Source: JAJDTR01 sp965220415
GTDB lineage: Bacteria; Poribacteria; WGA-4E; JAJDTR01
Length of the DNA: 64,000 bases
Direction of reading: 5' to 3'
Assembly (NCBI GenBank): GCA_965220415.1
Contig: OZ244829.1
Span: 2,046,001 to 2,110,000, forward strand
The number at the start of each line of letters is the position of its first letter. The first letter of the stretch is position 1. This document shows, in pieces, positions 55,897-64,000 of this stretch. The position numbers and the translations under genes are program-made. The notes under the pieces are model-generated. The model had not been told where the DNA came from. It made no database searches and saw only the letters and a list, made by a program, of their open reading frames with translations.

Positions 55897-56940
55897 ATGA
55901 GTATGCAGGCGGCGTTTATGCACGGCGCGCGCGATATGCGCGTTGAACGAACAGAAATTCCTCACGCAACCGAGACTACCGCCGTCCTAAAAGTGATGAG
56001 CAGCGGCGTCTGCGGCTCCGATTTGCACTGGTACGCCGTCCGACCGTACCCGGAGCCCACCGTACTCGGACACGAGGTCAGCGGCGAAATTGTGGAAGTC
56101 GGGGCGGGAACCGAAGGCGTCAACGAGGGCGATCGTGTCTGTGTGGACCTCACGCGCCACTATGCGTGCGGAAGTTGCTCATCCTGCAGGGGCGGCGCAT
56201 ACTTCCACTGCCCGAACAAGGCTCGCGTGCCGTGGGGTGGTGGTTTCGCGGAATACATGGCGGTCAAAAGTTCGGGAATTCACTCTCTCCCGGAATCGCT
56301 TACCCACGAACAAGGGGCAATGGTCGAACCCGTCGCTGTCGGCGTTCACGCCTGCCGCTACGGCGATATTAAGCCCGGCGAGGTTGTGTTGGTGTTGGGC
56401 GGCGGAACAATCGGTTTGCTTTCCCTTGCCGTGGCAAAAGTATTTGGCGCCAAACGCGCCTACATTGTAGCCAAGTACGACGTACAGGTACAGATGGCAG
56501 AAGCGATGGGTGCGGACGGCATCATCCGCTTAGGGACTGGCGATTTGGTTGAGCAGGTACAGGACATTTCAGGCGGAGAGCCTATCGACACGGTCATTGA
56601 GACCGTCGGTGGATCCGCCCCGACCATCGACCAAGCCGTAAGCGTTGTCAAACCCGAAGGAACGGTAGTGGTTACCGGCGTATTTCCCAATCCCGTCCCG
56701 ATAAACTTGGAGGGGGCTTTGGAAAAAGAGGCAAAAATCATCTTCTCGGTATGCTACGGCGCCGAAAACGGAACACACGACTACGATATTGCTGTCGATC
56801 TCATCGACTCCGGAAAAATAAACCCGACGCAACTTATCACACATCGCTTCGCGCTGAATCAAGCGCCCGAGGCTTTTGAAACCGCCCTCGACAAAACGAC
56901 CGGCTCGGTCAAAGCCATGATTAACGTGTCTAGATCATAA
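55897..56940 (+). CDS. Zinc-dependent alcohol dehydrogenase (MDR family)
   Basis: The 347-aa enzyme has the catalytic Zn ligands in GVCGSDLHW and GHEVSGEIVEVGAG, four structural Cys in CGSCSSCRGGAYFHC, and a Rossmann motif VLVLGGGTIGLLSLAVA. It fits the sorbitol/threonine dehydrogenase branch of medium-chain dehydrogenases. It oxidises a sugar alcohol or related polyol. The ATG at 55897 or 55903 could start; the sequence shows both. Neighbours are glycosidase-, DUF3500- and Gfo/Idh-type genes. Confidence 0.9.
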   Translation: MSMQAAFMHGARDMRVERTEIPHATETTAVLKVMSSGVCGSDLHWYAVRPYPEPTVLGHEVSGEIVEVGAGTEGVNEGDRVCVDLTRHYACGSCSSCRGGAYFHCPNKARVPWGGGFAEYMAVKSSGIHSLPESLTHEQGAMVEPVAVGVHACRYGDIKPGEVVLVLGGGTIGLLSLAVAKVFGAKRAYIVAKYDVQVQMAEAMGADGIIRLGTGDLVEQVQDISGGEPIDTVIETVGGSAPTIDQAVSVVKPEGTVVVTGVFPNPVPINLEGALEKEAKIIFSVCYGAENGTHDYDIAVDLIDSGKINPTQLITHRFALNQAPEAFETALDKTTGSVKAMINVSRS

Positions 56941-57140
56941 ATCGTCCCCAGGTTGCGTACACATAATCAGCTCGACTCTGTGGCTTTAAGCGATATAATG
57001 AACGGATTAAATCAGGCACTGGAAGAAAGCGGGAATATCGAGCTCTAAATCAGACTTACACAGAAGAGTCCACACGCCGAGTGTTCTTACTAACCACTAA
57101 TCACTAGCCACTGAACACCTAACAAATAGAGGTTATTTAC

Positions 57141-58190
57141 ATGGCCGAACATACCCACACTCAAAATGACTCGAAACCCCACTTAACCATTCCCGCCCCG
57201 GAAACCGCCGAACGGATGGCGACTGCGTGCGCGAATTTCCTGGAGACTCTGACGCCCGCCCTGCGCCAAAAGGCGGAATTTCAGTTTGCCGATGCCGAGC
57301 GGCTGCGTTGGCACTTCGTCCCCATGGAGTTGTGGGAAAGAAAAGGCGTACTGCTCAAGGAGATGAATGACGCGCAGCGGAAGGCTGCCTTTAAACTGAT
57401 GGAATGCGGGTTGAGCGAACAGGGGTATAGCAAAGCAACCGCAATCATCGACCTCGAACCGACACTCGGCGAAATTGAACGCGCCGAGGGCGATACCCGA
57501 TTTCCGCGTGACCCGGATAAATATTTCTTCTCGGTTTTCGGCGACCCGACAAATAACGAACCTTGGGGTTGGCGGGCGGAAGGACACCATGTTTCGCTCC
57601 ACTTTACCGTAATCAATCGGGAATTCATCTCTCCAAATCCCTCCTTTTTCGGCTCCAATCCCGCGGAAGTGCGGCACGGCGCCGACAAAGGGCTGCGCAT
57701 TCTCTCCGCCGAGGAAGACCTTGCGCGTCAACTTCTCGGCAGCTTGAAGACCGATCAGAGAGGAAAAGCGGTAATCAACCCGACCGCGCCTCCCGATATT
57801 CTGACTCGCGAACAACTGAAAGTCGAGGTTGGGGCGGTGCAAGGTTTGGCTGTCGAGTCAATGGAGACCCCGCAGCGCGAGCTTCTTGTGAAGTTGATTC
57901 ATGAGTATGTGAATCGATTGCCGCGGGAGATCGCCGACATAGAAATTCGGAAACTACGCGATGCCAATCTGAACGATGTTCATTTTGCATGGGCGGGCGC
58001 CGAAGAACGGGGCAAGCCCCACTACTACCGTCTTCACGGGCCATTCTTCTTCGCCGAATACGACAACACGCAGAACAACGCCAACCACATCCATACGGTT
58101 TGGCGGCACATGGAAGACGATTTCGGTTTTGATTTGCTTCGTCTGCACTACCAACACGCCGAATCCACGAAACACCATCTGCATGGATGA
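57141..58190 (+). CDS. DUF3500 family protein
   Basis: The 349-aa protein fits DUF3500: FQFADAERLRWHFVPMELWE, then WGWRAEGHHVSLHFTVINRE, and a His-rich end (HIHTVWRHMEDDFGFDLLRLHY). It lacks a signal peptide. The function of the family is unknown; conserved His and Asp/Glu suggest a metal-dependent enzyme. GAGG precedes the ATG. Confidence 0.82.
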   Translation: MAEHTHTQNDSKPHLTIPAPETAERMATACANFLETLTPALRQKAEFQFADAERLRWHFVPMELWERKGVLLKEMNDAQRKAAFKLMECGLSEQGYSKATAIIDLEPTLGEIERAEGDTRFPRDPDKYFFSVFGDPTNNEPWGWRAEGHHVSLHFTVINREFISPNPSFFGSNPAEVRHGADKGLRILSAEEDLARQLLGSLKTDQRGKAVINPTAPPDILTREQLKVEVGAVQGLAVESMETPQRELLVKLIHEYVNRLPREIADIEIRKLRDANLNDVHFAWAGAEERGKPHYYRLHGPFFFAEYDNTQNNANHIHTVWRHMEDDFGFDLLRLHYQHAESTKHHLHG

Positions 58191-58244
58191 AATCGGGCGT
58201 AAAAATGGTGGCAAATCAACCGGAAAGGCAGGTGAAGGTTCAAT

Positions 58245-58454
58245 TTGAATGCATCCACAGAGCGATTATTGGAGTCGTTTCACCAACTTCCAGAACCGGA
58301 AAAACACGAGCTGGCTTCTGAAATTATACGCTTGACAGCCAACCTGGATGTTCCACCTTTAACAGATGACGAGTTAGCTCTTGCTGCTGAAGGACTATTC
58401 ATTCAACTTGACTCCGCAGAGGAAAATCCTAATTCAATCTGTTGTTTGGGATAA
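58245..58454 (+). CDS. Orphan addiction-module-type small protein
   Basis: The 69-aa protein fits a family of small addiction-module components: STERLLESFHQLPEPEKHEL, IRLTANLDVPPLTDDEL and LFIQLDSAEE. Such proteins act as antitoxins to MazF/PemK-type or other toxins. The last residues (NPNSICCLG) are atypical and no toxin gene follows in the next 114 bp, so it appears orphaned. Starts at a TTG with AAGG before it. Confidence 0.6.
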   Translation: MNASTERLLESFHQLPEPEKHELASEIIRLTANLDVPPLTDDELALAAEGLFIQLDSAEENPNSICCLG

Positions 58455-58568
58455 CGTTCTATACTGGCAACCTAAGCAAAAGGGCTACCCTCTACAAATG
58501 TGGTTTCCTGACTCGTCGGGAGTCGCAGTTTTTTTCTTCCAATCCACAGAAATCTTAACAAGGACTGA

Positions 58569-59744
58569 ATGAAATCCGTACACGTTGGCATCGTCGGGCT
58601 GGGGCTTGTCGCCTCCTCACACTTGAAAGGCTACGCAAGCCATCCTCACGCCGAAGTTGTTGCCATCTGCGATCTTGATAGGGCTAGAGCGGATCGATTT
58701 GCTTCAGAACACGGTATTGAGACCATCTATAACTCTTATGAGGAAATGTTGGCAAACGCCGAAATCAACACCGTTGACATTGCCACTCCGACCTTCCTGC
58801 ATCCGTCAATGACCCGCCAAGCCGCCGAAGCCGGAATGCATGTCCATTGCGAAAAGCCCTTCTGCCGAAACGTGGCTGAAGGGCTCGAAGCCTGCGAGGC
58901 GGTAAAGAGAAACGGCGTCAAGCTCGTTGTCGGTGAAACTTATGTCTTTATCACATCCCACACGAAGGCGCGGGAACTGATTGATGCCGGAGAGATTGGA
59001 CGTCCTCTCCAAATACGCCAACGGCACGGCGCGTGGTTCGAGCAGCAAAGAGAGGTAGTCGAGGAAATTCCCGAAACCCGTAACTGGCGCGTAGACGGAG
59101 AGAAATCAGGCGGAGGCGACTATCCGTGGATCTTCGACCACGCCGTACATTTCTTCGCCACCGCCGAATACCTCATGGGAGATGCCCGCATCGCCGAAAT
59201 CTCCGCCGTCACCGGCACTTGTCAAACGGATTCAAAGAGAAGCGGCGCCGCACACGATCCCTACTCGATTCCCGATGTCGATATTCCCATAATTACATGG
59301 AAGTATGAGGACACCGATTGCCAAGGACTCTGGATGCGAGCCGAGCGGCTGAACGACAAATACGACTACATGCAAGGCTTCAGCACAACCGTCATCGGGG
59401 AGCGTGGAATGATTGAGGTGCTGGGAGAGGGCGGTCACAATCTGCTGTGGAACGGTGAGCAGCAGCATCTTCTCTTGCATCGGGAAGGGGAGGAAACCCG
59501 CGCCTTCCGCTTTGACGAGGGAGGCGACGACGTTTGGCAATCTGACATCAGCTATTACAGCCGCGGGCATATAAACCAAGTCCACCATCTTGTCGACTGT
59601 GTCCGCAATGACTCGCCGCCGCGTTATTCCGGCGAGGACGGTGTGCATGCGGTGCGGTGCACCTTAGCCGCAATACGATCCGCCCGCGAAAGCCGCCCCA
59701 TCGCCGTGGGTGACATCGCTCCCAGCTACACGGCTTATACCTAG
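58569..59744 (+). CDS. Gfo/Idh/MocA family NAD(P)-dependent oxidoreductase
   Basis: The 391-aa enzyme has the Rossmann motif VGIVGLGLVASSHLKG at the N-terminus and the EKP signature at 95-97 (CEKPFCR), then a C-terminal beta-domain. AAGGA precedes the ATG. It would oxidise or reduce a sugar or polyol. It is distinct from the copy at 40954; the DUF3500, glycosidase and dehydrogenase genes upstream point to sugar breakdown. Confidence 0.9.
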   Translation: MKSVHVGIVGLGLVASSHLKGYASHPHAEVVAICDLDRARADRFASEHGIETIYNSYEEMLANAEINTVDIATPTFLHPSMTRQAAEAGMHVHCEKPFCRNVAEGLEACEAVKRNGVKLVVGETYVFITSHTKARELIDAGEIGRPLQIRQRHGAWFEQQREVVEEIPETRNWRVDGEKSGGGDYPWIFDHAVHFFATAEYLMGDARIAEISAVTGTCQTDSKRSGAAHDPYSIPDVDIPIITWKYEDTDCQGLWMRAERLNDKYDYMQGFSTTVIGERGMIEVLGEGGHNLLWNGEQQHLLLHREGEETRAFRFDEGGDDVWQSDISYYSRGHINQVHHLVDCVRNDSPPRYSGEDGVHAVRCTLAAIRSARESRPIAVGDIAPSYTAYT

Positions 59745-59830
59745 ACGTAAACGACTTGCACGGATATTAGAAGCACAAATCAAAAACAGCGCGGCATTTA
59801 TACTCCGCACTGTCAGAAATTGCGTCTTCT

Positions 59831-59892
59831 GTAGGATCAAACGAGCCGATAGCGAGTGCGATAGAGATCCCGCGATCTCCAGGTCGCGACCC
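59831..59892. repeat. Unit C joined to family B remnant
   Basis: GTAG directly joins a unit C (59835-59870; GATCAAACGAGCCGATAG, GAGTGCGATAGAGATCC), followed by CGCGATCTCCAGGTCGCGA, the second half of family B. It is an occupied copy comparable with that at 36641. The rest of the 59745-60226 gap shows a 47-codon frame from 59979 that I do not support as a gene. Confidence 0.8.
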
Positions 59893-60226
59893 TTGTACGA
59901 GGGAACTCCGATTCCCGACCTGCTGGTGCTACGTAAGTCTTATTAGAAACAATTATTACTGGAAAATAAAGCGCAATAATGCCCAGCGCAAAGTATAAAC
60001 CGGACGCTGATGTCAAAACTGTCGAGAAAGCGGTAGATGGGTCTAACGTGCGTAACTACACACAATCAGATGCACATCCGTTGTTGCTGCATAGCGAGGG
60101 GTTTCGTTTCATCATCTAAGCCAACAAATAACGGGTTAGAAAGTTAAGCAATTGTTCTATAAACTCTGTTGACGGCGTGTGAAAAGGGGAGCTAGCAACA
60201 CTTTCCCCAGATTAGAGGCTAGTTGA

Positions 60227-60666
60227 GTGTCACTTCCAAATTTGAATGAAGCAGGCGAATTACCTGAGGGATTACATCAGGCAACGATTGATGAAGTGAT
60301 TGCTCAATTTGGTCGCGGGACCTCACAGCGAGAAATAATGTCTGCGCGTTTGCGACGAATTCATCAACTTGCCAAGGATACAAACCATCTCCAGCGATTG
60401 ATAATTTTTGGAAGTTATATCACGTCTAAACCCGAACCTAACGATATCGATCTCGTACTTATTTTTGATGACGATTTCGATATAACAACTTGCCCGAGGA
60501 CGAGAAAAGACTATTGAACCATCAACAAGCAACGAACGAATTCGGAGCCAGTGTTTTTTGGATACGTCCATCCTTGTTGTTCTTAGAAACGCTTGATGAG
60601 TTTATCCTTGGTTGGCAAGTTAAACGTGATGGGACACGTCGAGGTATCGTAGAGGTCACAAAATGA
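60227..60666 (+). pseudogene. DUF6932-like nucleotidyltransferase gene with a frameshift
   Basis: The first ~90 codons encode a nucleotidyltransferase-like N-terminus (FGSYITSKPEPNDIDLVLIF with the DxD at IDLVL). At about 60495 the family sequence moves to the -1 frame (EDEKRLLNHQQATNEF, FGASVFWIRPSLLFLETLDE) and continues to a TGA at 60664-60666. A single-base deletion (or a sequencing error) in the CCCGAG stretch explains it; no slippery heptamer is present, so programmed shifting is unlikely. As read, the product is truncated at 96 aa. Confidence 0.75.
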
Positions 60667-60857
60667 TTCACAATGATAAAGAACTTAAAGCGAGTCAGCA
60701 ACGCATAGAGTATTTTCAGAACCTACTTTTGCAATTACGAGTTAAAGCGACACCTGAGGAATTTCCACGCATCTCAAGCGGATATCGGTCGGAGATGCGA
60801 AAAATGCAGGACGAGGTCCTTGAATATCTGACCCGACATTCATGTGAGTTGACATAG
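60663..60857 (+). CDS. Small helical partner of DUF6932-like gene
   Basis: This 64-aa, highly charged helical protein (KELKASQQRIEYFQNLLLQL, EEFPRISSGYRSEMRKMQDE) starts with an ATGA overlap with the frameshifted upstream gene, implying translational coupling before the break. Together they look like a toxin-antitoxin-type or nucleotidyltransferase/partner pair. The role is unknown. Confidence 0.65.
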   Translation: MIHNDKELKASQQRIEYFQNLLLQLRVKATPEEFPRISSGYRSEMRKMQDEVLEYLTRHSCELT

Positions 60858-60997
60858 GCTAACGCTTTTAACTATAAAATGCAAATTCACTGTTGCGGAT
60901 GTCGAAAATCTGCGTTATATCGTTTTGAGTAAATAGGTGCGAAGCTGCCCGGTTGCCGACCGAAACATCTAAGTTATTCGCGAGGGACAAAGATCGA

Positions 60998-61198
60998 ATG
61001 CAGTCCTTTAAGATTATCGTCGAAAAGCACATAGACGGTTATGTCGCATATCCGCTCGGTTTGAAGGGCGTCGTCGCGGGAGAAGGACACACCTGCGATG
61101 AGGCTATAGTTGATGCGGCCTCCGCGATTGCATTCCATATTGAGACGTTTGGAGAGCAAGCAGTAGACTTACCTGGGTGCGCGGACACATTTTGCTAA
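60998..61198 (+). CDS. HicB-like orphan antitoxin
   Basis: The 66-aa protein fits the short HicB-like family: SFKIIVEKHIDGYVAYPLGL and VAGEGHTCDEAIVDAASAIA, a partial RNase-H-fold half. HicB proteins neutralise HicA mRNA interferases; no HicA gene is next to it, so it is an orphan. The ATG at 60998 is preferred over one 45 bp upstream because the family begins here. Confidence 0.6.
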   Translation: MQSFKIIVEKHIDGYVAYPLGLKGVVAGEGHTCDEAIVDAASAIAFHIETFGEQAVDLPGCADTFC

Positions 61199-61320
61199 AG
61201 TGGCATTTCACAGTTTGAGTCAGCAGTCGACGTACGTTTTTCACTTTAATGAATTAGGACAGTTTTTGCGGTGAGTTTTGTTTCAACCGATTATCATAAA
61301 CGCTACCCTAGGAGGTTAGA

Positions 61321-61788
61321 ATGAACATAGAATCGTATATTAACGATAGAGTTGACGACCAACTTAAATACTTTGACCAATGCGCCGTGCGGAACCAGAG
61401 AATTTACAGGTTGTTGCGGATTGTCGCAATTTCATGCAATGTTCTCACTGCCTTGGCAATCGCATTGACATTCGCTGTGCCGGCGGGATACAAGGTAAAG
61501 GTAGGACTTGCGGCATTGGTGCTCACGATGATTGTCCTTCTTACTTACCAGATCGAAGAGTTTTTCAATTTCGGCGCCAAATGGCAGAAGTTCCGTATAG
61601 TCGGCGAACTGATAAAGTCAGAGAAGTACTTGTATCTGAACGGTGCCGGAGTCTACACCTCTGCTGATATGGAGCAGCGGAAGCGAATTTTCGTCAAGAG
61701 AGTTGAGGACATCTTCCGCAGCACGGACATGTCATACTTTTCATTGACGGTGGAGCCGGGCAAGGGCCTTGAAAGACGCTCATCCTAG
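61321..61788 (+). CDS. DUF4231/SLATT-like membrane protein
   Basis: The 155-aa protein has two membrane helices (~28-50 and ~58-78) flanked by basic and helical segments (ESYINDRVDDQLKYFD, FFNFGAKWQKFRIVGELIK), fitting DUF4231 of the SLATT fold. SLATT proteins are predicted membrane effectors of defence or conflict systems, often with nucleotidyltransferases or other sensors. AGGAGG precedes the ATG. It follows several orphan toxin-antitoxin-like genes; no partner is obvious. Confidence 0.7.
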   Translation: MNIESYINDRVDDQLKYFDQCAVRNQRIYRLLRIVAISCNVLTALAIALTFAVPAGYKVKVGLAALVLTMIVLLTYQIEEFFNFGAKWQKFRIVGELIKSEKYLYLNGAGVYTSADMEQRKRIFVKRVEDIFRSTDMSYFSLTVEPGKGLERRSS

Positions 61789-61957
61789 CGTCAAGCAGCA
61801 CAAGACAGTGGGAAGATCAGATTCGTCTTGCCAGATCCATCTACCTTCCAACCTTCCTGTCTTCCAATCTTCCGATTGTCCGATTGGTAGATTGCTTTAG
61901 AAGGAAAACTATATTACTGGAACTCGCTTAACACCTGAAGGAGGCGCACAAACACGA

Positions 61958-63862
61958 TTGCAATCCAATAGTCAGGGACGATTCATTCGTCCAGTCATCT
62001 TGGGGATTATCCTGATCCCGATAAACCTCTATTGGGTTATGCAAGCGGAAACCATCTATCGCCCCGTTTTCTCGACCCTCTTTACGCTCTTTTACAATGT
62101 AACCTTCAGTCTCTTTGTCTTGGTCGTTCTCAACGCCCTGCTAAAGAGATACATCCCCGGCATCGCCTTCCAGCCAAGCGAACTCCTGATTGTCTACGTG
62201 ATGCTCGCCATCGCCACCGCGATCTTTGGGCACGATCTGATGCTGGTGATGATACAGAATCTCACCGCCTTCTGGTTCGCCACACCCGAGAACCAGTGGT
62301 CGGTGCTTTACGGCAAGCATCTGCCGGACTGGCTGAGCGTGGTCGATGAACAAGCGCTCGTCGGATACCAGCACGGAGAATCCACACTCTATAACAAATT
62401 ACATCTCAAAGCCTGGCTAATACCGGCAGGGTACTGGGGCGGCTTTCTGATTGTCCTGCTCCTCGTGCTGCTCTGCATCAACACCATCGTTAGAAAGCAG
62501 TGGACGGAAAATGAGAAGTTAGCCTATCCAATCATCCAACTACCGCTTGAGTTGGCGCGGGGCGGTACCGGGTTGCTGGGCAATCGCGGCTTGTGGCTCG
62601 GATTTGCCCTCGCCGGCGGTATGGACGTGATAAATGGAATACACGGAATCTTTCCGTCATTCCCCGCCCTCAAGCCGACCTACGATGTCACACCCTTGTT
62701 TACCACCAAACCGTGGAACGCTATCGGTTGGACGCCCGTAGCTGTTTATCCCTTCGTGGTCGGGCTGGGTTACTTCCTGCCCTTAAACTTGGTCTTCTCC
62801 GCGTGGTTCTTCCACGTATTCTGGAAGACGGAACTCATTTTTCGGAATGCGGTCGGAATCTGGAGCGTTCCCGGTCCTTACAGGAGTTTTGAAACCGCTG
62901 GCGCTTGGATAGTCCTCGCATTCGTCGCGCTGTGGAGCAGTCGCAAATATCTCAAACAGGTAGCGATTTGGACAATTCGCGGTCAACCGCCGGAAACTAC
63001 CGCCGATGAACCAATGACCTACCGTACCGCAGTCGGCGGATTGTTGGTAGGAGGCGCTATCTTGGTACTTGCTCTGAGTTACGCCGGGATGACGCCTTGG
63101 ATTGCAATCGCTTTCCTGTTGATCTACATCGTCTACGCCGTAGCCATTGCCCGAATCCGAGCAGAGATTGGACCGCCCGCCCACGATGCCGAATGGATAG
63201 GTCCCGAAATGATGCTCCTCAACACGTTTGGCGCGCGGACGGTGGGACAACGAAACATCGCCCTCTTCAGCCGCACCTACTGGATGAGCCGTGCATATCG
63301 TTCCCATCCCGTCGGTCATCAGTTGGAAGGCTTCAAAATCGCCCAGACCCTTGGGGCATCGAGCCGCGGCTTCTTGGGTGCAATGGTGATTGCAATTATC
63401 GTCGGCACCATCGCCGGATTTTGGGTGTTTCTGGATAGCATGTATCGGCATGGCGCGTTGAACGTCTATCACAATATCTCCAGTGAGTCGTTCCGTCGGC
63501 TGGAGGTGTGGTTGGAAAACCCGTTGGAAGGCAACGATCAGATGCTCATAGATGTCGGTCTAGGTGCCGGCATAACCATGATACTGACACTGCTGCATCA
63601 GCGATTCGTCGGCTTCCCGTTCCACCCGGTCGGTTATGCCGTCGCCTGTGGGTGGGTATTGAGTGTCGCTTGGGCTTCACTTTTCTGCGCATGGCTGATA
63701 AAATGGTGTATACTGCGAATCGGCGGAATTAGACTCTATAGGAAAGCGGTCCCGTTTTTCGTCGGCTTGATACTGGGGCAACATGTCATCGGAGGGTTAT
63801 GGACAATCTTCGGCGAAATCCGAGGCGCTCATGTACACCAGTTCTTCCCCTACGCCTTTTAA
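61958..63862 (+). CDS. DUF6785/DUF6784-type polytopic membrane protein (copy 2)
   Basis: The 634-aa protein is strongly similar to copy 1 along its length (IPINLYWVMQAETIYRP, RKQWTENEKLAYPIIQLP, ARIRAEIGPPAHDAEWIGPE, FPFHPVGYAVACGW) with about 14 helices. It also starts at TTG CAA, with AGGAGG about 13 nt before. The two copies lie in opposite orientation at the ends of a ~12.5-kb sugar-catabolism-like segment. Function unknown. Confidence 0.85.
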   Translation: MQSNSQGRFIRPVILGIILIPINLYWVMQAETIYRPVFSTLFTLFYNVTFSLFVLVVLNALLKRYIPGIAFQPSELLIVYVMLAIATAIFGHDLMLVMIQNLTAFWFATPENQWSVLYGKHLPDWLSVVDEQALVGYQHGESTLYNKLHLKAWLIPAGYWGGFLIVLLLVLLCINTIVRKQWTENEKLAYPIIQLPLELARGGTGLLGNRGLWLGFALAGGMDVINGIHGIFPSFPALKPTYDVTPLFTTKPWNAIGWTPVAVYPFVVGLGYFLPLNLVFSAWFFHVFWKTELIFRNAVGIWSVPGPYRSFETAGAWIVLAFVALWSSRKYLKQVAIWTIRGQPPETTADEPMTYRTAVGGLLVGGAILVLALSYAGMTPWIAIAFLLIYIVYAVAIARIRAEIGPPAHDAEWIGPEMMLLNTFGARTVGQRNIALFSRTYWMSRAYRSHPVGHQLEGFKIAQTLGASSRGFLGAMVIAIIVGTIAGFWVFLDSMYRHGALNVYHNISSESFRRLEVWLENPLEGNDQMLIDVGLGAGITMILTLLHQRFVGFPFHPVGYAVACGWVLSVAWASLFCAWLIKWCILRIGGIRLYRKAVPFFVGLILGQHVIGGLWTIFGEIRGAHVHQFFPYAF

Positions 63863-63903
63863 GCTCGACTTTGTACATCTGTAGGGTGGGCACTGCCCAC
63901 CAT
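63863..63903 (+). repeat. Palindromic repeat family A, abutting a stop codon
   Basis: Starts right after the TAA of copy 2: AGCTCGACTTTGTACAT, then GTAGGGTGGGCACTGCCCACC. The layout matches 944-984. Nothing coding follows before the window end. Confidence 0.75.
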
Positions 63904-64000
63904 GTCATCGGAACGAATCATCTCTAATCTACCGTGAAACCGAATTTTCTCTTGAAAACAGCATTGCTCTTGACGAATTGCGCATGGCTCTTTCTGTTTA

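Noticed and set aside
59979..60119. A 46-codon + strand frame in the gap after the second Gfo/Idh gene
   Set aside because: No ribosome site, family pattern or neighbour support.
60490..60520. Programmed -1 frameshift in the DUF6932-like gene
   Set aside because: No X-XXY-YYZ slippery heptamer or downstream structure is visible; a one-base deletion fits better.
1..64000. CRISPR array
   Set aside because: The many short repeats are irregularly spaced palindromes in separate gaps; no run of equal spacers was found.

Overview
The window looks like a piece of an uncultured Gram-negative bacterium, most plausibly Candidatus Poribacteria or a close relative. This is inferred from gene content, not from a marker gene. 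The pointers are several phytanoyl-CoA dioxygenase (PhyH) paralogues, two DUF6785/DUF6784-type membrane proteins, LamG proteins, Gfo/Idh/MocA oxidoreductases, a sulfatase, DUF3500, a PorV-type outer-membrane protein, and intergenic DNA full of short palindromic repeats. No rRNA, tRNA or CRISPR array was seen.

Region 1 (1-10.3 kb, + strand) begins with the end of a secreted protein carrying a type IX-like C-terminal domain, followed by a PorV/PorQ homologue. A heme acquisition locus comes next: an IsdG/HmoA-like heme monooxygenase under a 16/19 Fur-box match, a second weaker Fur-like site, a TonB-dependent receptor, a short CcsA/HemX-like membrane protein, a small Cys-containing protein, a HmuY-like lipoprotein, and the ABC importer HmuT-HmuU-HmuV. 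An antisense nucleotidyltransferase gene sits between hmuT and hmuU.

Region 2 (10.7-36.5 kb) holds a secreted protein with 279-bp tandem repeats and a C-type-lectin end, then a large, mostly minus-strand group: RDD, SpoIIM-like (divergent), an ECF sigma factor fused through a membrane segment to a WD40-type propeller, DUF58, MoxR ATPase, DUF4350, DUF4129, four tandem paralogous membrane proteins, and an 857-aa double-VWA protein. This resembles MoxR/DUF58/VWA cell-envelope clusters. It is interspersed with two PhyH genes, a HAD-IIA phosphatase and a decayed UPF0175/PIN module.

Region 3 (36.9-47 kb) carries NUDIX and MazG-like hydrolases, a sulfatase-family enzyme with Thr at the usual Cys/Ser position, a sugar-phosphate isomerase-like TIM barrel, a Gfo/Idh oxidoreductase, an ankyrin protein, and a minus-strand run of two LamG proteins with small membrane and secreted proteins.

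Region 4 (47.5-63.9 kb) is bounded by two homologous DUF6785-type membrane proteins in opposite orientation. Between them are an aldo/keto reductase, two PhyH genes plus a PhyH fragment, a GH127-like glycosidase with its zinc-thiolate residues, an NHL propeller, a zinc alcohol dehydrogenase, DUF3500, a second Gfo/Idh enzyme, and a patch of orphan or broken toxin-antitoxin-like genes with a SLATT-like DUF4231 protein.

The intergenic DNA carries several repeat families. The most notable is a ~35-bp unit (unit C) seen nine times. It is found nested inside other repeats, with matching unoccupied copies, and once between 12-bp direct repeats, so it looks like a very small mobile element.
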